A stretch of 6,395 nucleotides of DNA from an uncultured Lachnospiraceae bacterium (GTDB taxonomy: Bacteria > Bacillota > Clostridia > Lachnospirales > Lachnospiraceae): contig CACZQU010000401.1 of the NCBI GenBank assembly GCA_902783305.1, positions 1 to 6,395 on the forward strand. The letters are read 5' to 3'. The notes beneath the pieces were generated by a model. It had not been told where the DNA came from. It searched no databases and saw only the letters and a program-made list of their open reading frames with translations. Shown here piece by piece: positions 1 through 4,482 of this stretch. A program made the position numbers and the translations under genes. Position 1 is the first letter of the stretch, and every line of letters starts with the position of its first letter.

Positions 1-1
1 A

Positions 2-427
2 CAGCTTTCTGCCCTGGAAAGAAACCAGAACACAGAGATTGATGAGGTTGCGGGCTGTTCCGGCAGGATCCTGGCTGAGGTGCTGGCACCTTATGAGGAT
101 GAATGGGAAAACACCCTGCGGCGTATGGGATTCTTTCTGGGAAAATTTATATATCTGATGGATGCATACGAAGATGTGGAAAAAGATATCCGGAACAGGG
201 TATATAATCCCCTTGCAGATGCTTACAGGCAGAAAGGAGATACCGGGGATTTCGAAGAGGAAACCCGCCGTCTTCTGGTGATGATGCTTTCTTATGCCTG
301 CCGGGAATTTGAAAGCCTGCCGGTGATCCGCCATGCGGAGCTTCTGAGAAATATTCTCTACAGCGGAGTATGGAGCCGTTTTGACCTGATCAGCCGGAAG
401 AGAGCTGGTTCCCCTTCAAAACCGTGA
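2..427 (+). CDS. DUF5685 family protein, C-terminal part (5' end outside window)
   Basis: The frame is open from base 2 to the TGA at 425-427, giving 141 residues of a protein that starts outside the window. The ending (pattern around ILYSGVW) and the block FIYLMDAYEDVEKD match my memory of DUF5685, a family of about 280-290 residues common in Lachnospiraceae, so roughly the C-terminal half is present. No established function is known to me. What can be seen is an all-helical, soluble-looking protein with no signal peptide or membrane segment in this part. Fragment residues 54-70 carry Asp at 54, 58 and 62 followed by R..Y.P, an arrangement like the second aspartate-rich motif of phytoene/squalene synthases; a role in isoprenoid chemistry is inference only. 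The next gene is a J-domain protein 134 bases downstream, a neighbour I recall for this family. An internal GTG at 80 is not the true start, because the frame and family similarity extend further upstream. Confidence 0.8.
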   Translation, partial: QLSALERNQNTEIDEVAGCSGRILAEVLAPYEDEWENTLRRMGFFLGKFIYLMDAYEDVEKDIRNRVYNPLADAYRQKGDTGDFEEETRRLLVMMLSYACREFESLPVIRHAELLRNILYSGVWSRFDLISRKRAGSPSKP

Positions 428-470
428 GGTGGAGAAAAACGGGACTGGCTTACATGGATTGATTCTCACG

Positions 471-495
471 GGAACAATAGAAAAATATCTGTTCC
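471..495. repeat. Short inverted repeat between the DUF5685 and J-domain genes
   Basis: GGAACA (471-476) and TGTTCC (490-495) form a perfect 6-bp inverted repeat, which ATA/TAT (477-479 with 486-488) can extend if one base is bulged. It lies 43 bases after the DUF5685 stop. It could be a weak terminator, since only TTT follows, or a protein-binding site. The rest of 428-561 shows two TATAAG boxes (503-508, 514-519) without convincing -35 partners. Confidence 0.3.
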
Positions 496-561
496 TTTGC
501 GGTATAAGTCAGATATAAGCTTGTGTTTATAGAGGAGAGAAGGAACGGGAGAAGGTAGATT

Positions 562-1209
562 ATGCGTGATCCATATGGTGTATTGGGAGTATCGAGGAGC
601 GCGTCTGACGATGAAATCAAAAAAGCGTATCGGAAGCTGAGCCGTAAATACCACCCTGATGCGAATATTAACAATCCAAACCGCGATCTGGCGGAAGAAA
701 AGTTTAAAGAAGTTCAGCAGGCTTACGAACAGATCATGAAGGAAAGACAGTATGGAAGCGGCCCGGGATATTATGGAACCGGTTCTTCCTTCGGAGGATT
801 TGGCAGGCAGGCCGGAGGCTATACCGGGTATCAGGATGAGGAAGCAGCCCGCAGACAGGCAGCTGCCAATTATATCCAGAATGGTCTTTATCAACAGGCG
901 CTTAATGTACTTTCGGATCTTGGAACCAGAAACGGAGAGTGGCATTATCTTTGTTCCATGGCCAATCTGGGATTGGGCAACAATGTTACCGCGCTGGAGG
1001 AGATCCGTACAGCCGTCCGGCTTGAACCAGGCAATATTCAGTACCGGGAGATGCTGAATCGTATGGAAAATGCAGGAGACTATTATCAGACGCGGCAGTA
1101 TTCCTTTGGGGGAATGAATCCCATGGGAGATGATCTTTGCATGAGAGTCTGCCTGACAAACCTGGCATGTAATCTGTGCTGTCCGGGAGCCGGATTCTGT
1201 TTCTGTTAG
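562..1209 (+). CDS. J-domain (DnaJ-like, type III) protein with TPR-like middle and Cys-rich tail
   Basis: The 215-residue cytoplasmic protein probably recruits and stimulates an Hsp70 (DnaK) through its J domain; its client is unknown. Residues about 3-62 form the J domain, with the HPD motif at 31-33 and the usual flanking helices (AYRKLSRKY before, FKEVQQAYE after). Residues 64-90 are a Gly/Phe/Tyr-rich linker. Residues about 95-170 look like two TPR-type helical repeats ([15 protein letters not shown], then [19 protein letters not shown]). Residues 193-215 hold seven cysteines (193, 197, 203, 206, 207, 213, 215) and end at the last residue. It lacks the DnaJ CXXCXGXG zinc-finger repeats and C-terminal client-binding domains, so it is not housekeeping DnaJ. 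The ATG at 562 is set by GGGAGAAGG (547-555) six bases upstream and by the family-typical MRDPY.VLGV start. ddh follows after 18 bases, suggesting one transcript. The J domain is certain; the TPR call is by pattern. Confidence 0.93.
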   Translation: MRDPYGVLGVSRSASDDEIKKAYRKLSRKYHPDANINNPNRDLAEEKFKEVQQAYEQIMKERQYGSGPGYYGTGSSFGGFGRQAGGYTGYQDEEAARRQAAANYIQNGLYQQALNVLSDLGTRNGEWHYLCSMANLGLGNNVTALEEIRTAVRLEPGNIQYREMLNRMENAGDYYQTRQYSFGGMNPMGDDLCMRVCLTNLACNLCCPGAGFCFC

Positions 1210-1227
1210 AAAGGAGTTTTTGCATTC

Positions 1228-2214
1228 ATGAGTATTCGAATTGGTATCATGGGATATGGCAATCTTGGGAGAGGGATTGAATGCGCAATCCGGCATAATC
1301 CCGATATGAAGCTTGCGGCGGTATTTACCCGCAGAGACCCTGCAAAGCTGAGGATACTGACGGAGGGGGTCAGGGTATATCAGGCACAGGATGTTTTTTC
1401 GCATAAGGACGACATCGATATCCTGATGATCTGCGGAGGAAGCGCGACGGATCTTCCTGAGCAGACACCTGCCCTGGCCAGGGAATTCAATGTCATCGAC
1501 AGCTTTGATACTCATGCCAATATTCCGCAGCATTTTGCCAATGTGGACAAGGCAGCGAAGGAGAGCGGGCATGTGGCCATGATTTCCGTGGGCTGGGATC
1601 CCGGCATGTTTTCACTTAACCGGCTGATCGCAATGTCCATTCTTCCCGGAGGCAGCACGTATACCTTCTGGGGGAAGGGAGTCAGCCAGGGACACTCGGA
1701 CGCGATCCGCAGGGTGGAAGGAGTGGCGGATGCCCGTCAGTATACCATTCCGGTTGAGGCGGCTCTTGAGGCGGTACGCAGCGGGGGAAATCCGGATCTC
1801 ACCACACGTCAGAAGCATACCAGGGAATGCTTTGTTGTCGCCAAAGAAGGCGCCGACAAGGAGAAAATCGAGCAGACGATCAAGACAATGCCCAATTATT
1901 TTTCCGACTATGATACCACCGTTCATTTTATCTCCCAGGAAGAGCTTGACCGTGACCATGCAGGGATCCCTCATGGAGGGTTTGTGATTCATTCCGGCAA
2001 AACCGGCTGGAACGATGAGCACAACCATATCGTCGAATACAGTCTGAAGCTTGATTCCAACCCGGAGTTTACCTCCAGCATCCTTGTGGCATATGCCCGC
2101 GCCGCTTACCGCATGTCCGGCGAAGGGCAGACCGGCTGTAAGACGGTGTTTGATGTTCCGCCTGCTTATCTCAGTCCCTTCAGCGGGGAAGAGCTTCGCG
2201 CGCATATGCTGTAA
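1228..2214 (+). CDS. ddh: meso-diaminopimelate D-dehydrogenase (EC 1.4.1.16)
   Basis: The enzyme reversibly converts L-tetrahydrodipicolinate, ammonia and NADPH to meso-2,6-diaminopimelate, the one-step route to DAP for peptidoglycan cross-links and lysine. At 328 residues it has the usual family length (about 320-330). The N-terminal Rossmann motif is GYGNLG at 9-14. Family blocks follow in order: CGGSATDLPEQTP (69-81), the DSFDTH loop (91-96), SVGWDPGMFSLNR (120-132), TFWGKGVSQGHSDAIRRVEG (146-165), PHGGFVIHSGKTG (248-260) and LKLDSNPEFTSS (273-284). Substrate-contact residues known from family structures have plausible equivalents at D94, D124, W148, T173, R199, H249 and N278, so an active enzyme of the classical (type I) kind is expected. 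The start is set by AAAGGAG (1210-1216), which directly abuts the J-domain stop; coupling or co-transcription with that gene is likely. No signal peptide is present, so it is cytoplasmic. I see no convincing terminator after it. Confidence 0.96.
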   Translation: MSIRIGIMGYGNLGRGIECAIRHNPDMKLAAVFTRRDPAKLRILTEGVRVYQAQDVFSHKDDIDILMICGGSATDLPEQTPALAREFNVIDSFDTHANIPQHFANVDKAAKESGHVAMISVGWDPGMFSLNRLIAMSILPGGSTYTFWGKGVSQGHSDAIRRVEGVADARQYTIPVEAALEAVRSGGNPDLTTRQKHTRECFVVAKEGADKEKIEQTIKTMPNYFSDYDTTVHFISQEELDRDHAGIPHGGFVIHSGKTGWNDEHNHIVEYSLKLDSNPEFTSSILVAYARAAYRMSGEGQTGCKTVFDVPPAYLSPFSGEELRAHML

Positions 2215-2335
2215 AGGCGGTGCCGCAGCGTCTGGGTTACCAGTCACGGCCTGACCTTCCCCGCGCGTGGCTTTACGGTTAATCCGTGAATTGTACCCCC
2301 GTCTGTCCTGTAAGAAAATCAGAAAAACGAGAGTG
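2215..2335. other. Gene-free stretch after ddh, no clear terminator
   Basis: This is the first part of the 361-base gap between ddh and the next gene. I see no coding potential. The best hairpin is TTTACGG (2272-2278) with CCGTGAA (2284-2290), seven pairs including one G-T and a 5-base loop, but no T-run follows. CACGG (2255-2259) could compete for the same right arm. Transcription from ddh may therefore run on, or end elsewhere. Confidence 0.5.
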
Positions 2336-2364
2336 TTGACATAACGAAAAAAAAGGTTTATAAT
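2336..2364 (+). promoter_or_regulatory. Consensus sigma-A promoter of the cell-wall-binding NlpC/P60 gene
   Basis: A perfect -35 box TTGACA (2336-2341) and a perfect -10 box TATAAT (2359-2364) are separated by exactly 17 bases, with an A-rich spacer. Both hexamers match the vegetative consensus at every position, so a strong housekeeping promoter is expected, starting near 2370-2372. That gives a leader of about 205 bases before the ATG at 2576. Confidence 0.93.
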
Positions 2365-2366
2365 AT

Positions 2367-2383
2367 CGTAACAGAAATGTAAA
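2367..2383 (+). promoter_or_regulatory. WalR (YycF)-like direct repeat over the transcription start
   Basis: CGTAAC (2367-2372) and TGTAAA (2378-2383) are separated by exactly five bases (AGAAA). The known WalR box of low-G+C Gram-positives is TGTWAH-N5-TGTWAH, so 11 of 12 defined positions match. It begins two bases after the -10 box, where binding would probably repress. A 12-base palindrome, AAAACATGTTTT (2381-2392), overlaps its right end. WalR commonly controls peptidoglycan hydrolases, which fits the downstream gene. Assignment to WalR is inference. Confidence 0.5.
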
Positions 2384-2410
2384 ACATGTTTTTTTTATGT
2401 TTCTATTCTG
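2372..2410 (+). other. A/T-rich stem-loop at the start of the leader
   Basis: CAGAA (2372-2376) pairs with TTCTG (2406-2410), and AAACAT (2382-2387) with ATGTTT (2397-2402), around a T-rich loop. It is weak and shares bases with the WalR-like repeat and the 12-base palindrome, so it may be only a by-product of an A/T-rich operator region. Confidence 0.25.
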
Positions 2411-2443
2411 TTTTCTGATTTTTTTGTCTTGCTGATGGTATAC

Positions 2444-2481
2444 CGGAAGCGGCGGTCCGGCCGGATTGTATGCCGCTTCCG
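2444..2481 (+). other. Leader stem-loop 1 with palindromic loop
   Basis: CGGAAGCGGC (2444-2453) pairs perfectly with GCCGCTTCCG (2472-2481), 10 bp. The loop contains the self-complementary ten-mer TCCGGCCGGA (2456-2465), which could fold on itself or pair with a second RNA copy. No T-run follows, so this is not a simple terminator. It lies about 75 bases into the leader of the gene at 2576. I match it to no known riboswitch. Confidence 0.6.
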
Positions 2482-2491
2482 CGAATTTAAG

Positions 2492-2530
2492 GCGGAGAGG
2501 AAAGAAGATTTTTTCTTCTCGTCTTTCCGC
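2492..2530 (+). other. Leader stem-loop 2 close to the ribosome binding site
   Basis: Nine pairs (2492-2500 with 2522-2530, two of them G-U), then a 2x2 internal loop, then AGAAGA (2503-2508) with TCTTCT (2514-2519), closed by a five-T loop. It ends 32 bases before AGGAG at 2563. With stem-loop 1 it makes a structured 5' leader that may protect the message or respond to a signal. The function is unknown; the pairing itself is plain. Confidence 0.55.
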
Positions 2531-2562
2531 AGGGTTGAATGAGTTTCAATGGAAAAGGGTAG

Positions 2563-2571
2563 AGGAGAAGG
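2563..2571 (+). promoter_or_regulatory. Ribosome binding site that fixes the start at 2576
   Basis: AGGAGAAGG places AGGAG eight bases before the ATG at 2576. The in-frame ATG at 2549, 27 bases earlier, has no ribosome binding site at a proper distance and would add charged residues (MEKGRGEGF) ahead of the signal peptide, so 2576 is preferred. Confidence 0.85.
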
Positions 2572-2575
2572 TTTT

Positions 2576-4087
2576 ATGAATACCAAGCAAAGCGGGCAGA
2601 AACTTATTGGCATAATATTTGCGGCTGTACTGATACTGATGGCAGGTTTCCTTTTTTCAAACGTGTCCACAGTGCCGGTACATGCCGCTACCAAAAAAAC
2701 CGGATTCGTGACAGAGGGAAAATATACCTATTATTACGATTCCAATGGGAAAGTGCATAAGGGATGGCTTACGCTGGGCAACAAAAAGTATTATTTCACG
2801 ACCGGCAAGGGCGTGATGGTAACCGGATGGATCAAGGATTCCAAAGGCAACAGAAGATACTTCAAAAAGACCGGTGTCATGGCAACGGGCTGGGTCCGCT
2901 TCTCTCAAGGGAAACGGTATTTCAATCCCAGTACCGGTATCATGGCCACGGGATGGCTGAAGGTGGGATCGAACCGCTATTATCTGGATAAGTCTACGGG
3001 CTATGCCAAGACCGGTTTCCAGAAGATCAGCGGTAAATACCGTTATTTTTATTCCAATTCCTCTGCCCTTGCGAGGGGTTGGCTGTCTAACAGCAAGGGA
3101 GAAAAAAGATACTTCAGCACCTCGTCATCTGTTGCGTCAGACGGCGCAATGGCCACCGGCTTCACCAAAATCAGCGGCGACACCTATTACTTCTATAGTG
3201 GAAGCGGTAAGATGGCGACGGGCTGGGTAACGAATACCAGGACGGACAAGAAATATTACTTTGACAGCAGCACAGGCAAGATGGCTACCGGAACGGTGAC
3301 GATCAACGGCACGACCTATATCTTCAACTCCGATGGTACGCTGAAGGGAACACAGAGCTCTTCTGATATTTCCACCACCGGTACAAAGACGATCAAGAAT
3401 TACCTGCTCGGCGCTTTGCAGCCGGTAGGCAAGGCTCTTTATGTCTGGGGCGGCGGCTGGAATGACTCCACCAGGAAGGGGATCAGTCCGACGTGGGTTT
3501 CCTGGTACAACAGCCAGTCCAGCGGTTATGACTACCACTATTACAATGACCTTAGCGTCAGCAACAGAGCAAAGGGTCTGGACTGCTCCGGCTTTGTAGG
3601 ATGGGCTACATATCAGGTTATGCATACGGAGTCCAATGTCGGATATGGTTATACGGTCGTGTCCGGTGAGGTTGGTTATTCCTACAGGAACCGCGGATGG
3701 GGAAGTGTGATCCATCAGAATTACCTTTCTTCGCAGGATTATGTTGTCAAGCCGGGTGATATTGGCTTTAACGACAACCATGTCTGGATCGTGATCGGTC
3801 AATGCAAGGATAAGAGTGTAGTACTCGTTCATTCTACTCCGCAGGCGGGCTGCCAGATTGCAGGGACGACAACGCCATACGGCGGCTATGGTTCTCAGGC
3901 AGCAGCTCTGGCTGAAAAATATATGAGGAAATTCAATGTTTCTTCCAAGTATGAGTATCACAATTCCACAGGAAACTATCTTGTTCAGTACGATTTCTTC
4001 CGTTGGAACAGAAGTACTCTTTCGGATCCTGACGGATATATGAGCAAGACGGCGGACCAGATTCTTGCAGATATGCTGGGCAGCTGA
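2576..4087 (+). CDS. Secreted NlpC/P60 peptidoglycan hydrolase with N-terminal cell-wall-binding repeats
   Basis: This 503-residue exported protein probably cuts peptide bonds in peptidoglycan stems while attached to the wall. Residues 1-37 form a signal peptide (basic start, hydrophobic core 9-28, VHA-A cleavage near 37). Residues about 48-258 are roughly ten repeats of the choline/glucan-binding (CW_binding) type, pattern YYF....G.MATGW. Residues about 271-420 form an NlpC/P60-like domain: YVWGG at 289-293, catalytic Cys337 in GLDCSGFV, His402 in NDNHVWIVIG, and His419 in VLVHS as likely third residue, so the triad looks intact. Two oddities: 42 residues separate YVWGG from DC, where the paralogue at 4483 has seven, and about 84 residues follow the last catalytic residue. 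The bond cut and the wall ligand cannot be read from sequence. It has its own consensus promoter, a structured leader and a strong terminator, so it is monocistronic. Confidence 0.9.
   Translation: MNTKQSGQKLIGIIFAAVLILMAGFLFSNVSTVPVHAATKKTGFVTEGKYTYYYDSNGKVHKGWLTLGNKKYYFTTGKGVMVTGWIKDSKGNRRYFKKTGVMATGWVRFSQGKRYFNPSTGIMATGWLKVGSNRYYLDKSTGYAKTGFQKISGKYRYFYSNSSALARGWLSNSKGEKRYFSTSSSVASDGAMATGFTKISGDTYYFYSGSGKMATGWVTNTRTDKKYYFDSSTGKMATGTVTINGTTYIFNSDGTLKGTQSSSDISTTGTKTIKNYLLGALQPVGKALYVWGGGWNDSTRKGISPTWVSWYNSQSSGYDYHYYNDLSVSNRAKGLDCSGFVGWATYQVMHTESNVGYGYTVVSGEVGYSYRNRGWGSVIHQNYLSSQDYVVKPGDIGFNDNHVWIVIGQCKDKSVVLVHSTPQAGCQIAGTTTPYGGYGSQAAALAEKYMRKFNVSSKYEYHNSTGNYLVQYDFFRWNRSTLSDPDGYMSKTADQILADMLGS
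2717..3349 (+). repeat. Tandem cell-wall-binding repeats (about ten units, coding)
   Basis: About ten degenerate units of 18-27 residues follow one another (codons 48-258), with YYF or RYF near the middle and G.MATGW or a variant at the end. Clear ends are HKGW, MVTGW, MATGW, MATGW, AKTGF, ARGW, MATGF, MATGW and MATGT. The DNA copies are diverged (ATGGCAACGGGCTGG, ATGGCCACGGGATGG, ATGGCGACGGGCTGG), so the array is old rather than a recent expansion. Such repeats bind teichoic-acid choline or other wall polysaccharides; the ligand here is unknown. Confidence 0.85.
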
Positions 4088-4138
4088 CCAAGGGAAGACC
4101 GGGTAATCGTCCAAAAGGATTTTTGTCCGGAGACATTG

Positions 4139-4190
4139 AAATGAACCAGGACGCTGAAGCTTTTGGGCTTCGGCGTCCTTTTCATTTTTT
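4139..4190 (+). terminator. Rho-independent terminator of the cell-wall-binding NlpC/P60 gene
   Basis: AGGACGC (4148-4154) pairs with GCGTCCT (4173-4179), a T-G pair continues, and GAAGC (4156-4160) pairs with GCTTC (4167-4171) around a six-base loop: a 13-bp stem. TTTTCATTTTTT (4179-4190) follows. An outer helix, AAATGAA (4139-4145) with TTCATTT (4181-4187), can extend the stem across a short internal loop. It sits about 50 bases after the stop codon. Confidence 0.92.
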
Positions 4191-4210
4191 ACGATGGCGG
4201 TGGTATCCGG

Positions 4211-4286
4211 GCGCAGGCTGCGCGATTCTCCGTCAACGGAGCCGTGGGACTACGGAATCCGATATTCTCAGATGATCCGCCGGATC
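4211..4286. other. Cluster of small hairpins in the intergenic gap
   Basis: Part of the 395-base gap 4088-4482; no gene is seen here. Four short hairpins follow in a row: GCGCA/TGCGC (4211-4223), CTCCG-TCAA-CGGAG (4228-4241), CCGT/ACGG (4242-4255) and GATCC/GGATC (4274-4286). The middle two are flanked exactly by GATT (4224-4227) and AATC (4256-4259), which can pair to close a compact three-way junction without unpaired bases. It lies after a terminator and before a promoter, so transcription is uncertain. Confidence 0.4.
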
Positions 4287-4294
4287 TACCTTCT

Positions 4295-4354
4295 TGTAAC
4301 AAAATGATTTCAAATTGTTACAGAAAAATTAAATTTCCTCTTGCATCCGTAACA
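4295..4354. promoter_or_regulatory. Helically phased GTWACA motifs upstream of the PcsB-like gene
   Basis: GTWACA occurs at 4296-4301, 4317-4322 and 4349-4354, with starts 21 and 32 bases apart, close to two and three helical turns, so all would lie on one DNA face. The first two form a perfect 8-bp inverted repeat (TGTAACAA 4295-4302, TTGTTACA 4315-4322). The third lies between the -35 and -10 boxes. TGTTAC-AGAAA-AATTAA (4316-4332) matches the WalR box at 10 of 12 positions and shares GTWACAGAAA with the site at 2368. Binding of WalR or a relative is inference. Confidence 0.5.
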
Positions 4355-4369
4355 TATCTGTGGTAATAT
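4342..4369 (+). promoter_or_regulatory. Probable extended -10 promoter of the PcsB-like gene
   Basis: TTGCAT (4342-4347) and TAATAT (4364-4369) are 16 bases apart, and TGG directly before the -10 gives an extended -10 element. The -35 is weak (TTG only), as expected for a promoter that needs an activator or relies on the extended -10. A start near 4376 leaves a leader of about 107 bases. Confidence 0.55.
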
Positions 4370-4415
4370 TACTCTCGGATTAAGGAAAGATGAATAAATA
4401 TTACGTTTTCATAAA

Positions 4416-4457
4416 GTTCTTCGGGGATCCTGATTTTCCAGAAAACCCATGAAGGAC
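4416..4457 (+). other. Leader stem-loop upstream of the PcsB-like gene
   Basis: GTTCTTC (4416-4422) pairs with GAAGGAC (4451-4457), seven pairs with one G-U. GGG (4424-4426) pairs with CCC (4446-4448), and TTTT with AAAA (4434-4437 with 4442-4445) near the loop. It ends 13 bases before the ribosome binding site at 4471 and may affect translation or message stability. Confidence 0.4.
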
Positions 4458-4482
4458 CTGCTGCGGAATTGGAGAGGAAATC

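Noticed and set aside
503..519. Twin TATAAG boxes as promoters for the J-domain gene
   Set aside because: Neither has a plausible -35 box 16-18 bases upstream.
466..1572. Long open frame on the - strand (368 codons)
   Set aside because: It lies antisense to the J-domain gene and the first third of ddh, both secure by motifs, and its translation has no recognisable domain pattern. It looks like a codon-bias shadow.
1612..2247. Open frame on the - strand (211 codons)
   Set aside because: It is antisense to conserved blocks of ddh and its product is not recognisable.
2272..2290. Hairpin as a ddh terminator
   Set aside because: The stem is short and A/T-rich, and it is not followed by a T-run.
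2372..2560. c-di-AMP (ydaO-type) riboswitch upstream of the hydrolase
   Set aside because: The gene type fits and GGGTTGAAT (2532-2540) faintly resembles a conserved ydaO stretch, but the other conserved blocks and the overall fold are missing.
2549..2575. Upstream ATG start (2549) for the cell-wall-binding NlpC/P60 gene
   Set aside because: There is no ribosome binding site at a proper distance. The ATG at 2576 has an excellent one and begins a normal signal peptide.
2717..3349. DNA repeats as a CRISPR or mobile element
   Set aside because: The repeats are in frame, diverged at DNA level, and fully explained by the protein's cell-wall-binding repeats.
3137..4114. Long open frame on the - strand (325 codons)
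   Set aside because: It is antisense to the catalytic half of the NlpC/P60 gene, whose motifs are clear, and its translation resembles no known family.
4163..4366. Small + strand open frame
   Set aside because: It starts inside the terminator hairpin, lacks a ribosome binding site and runs through promoter elements.
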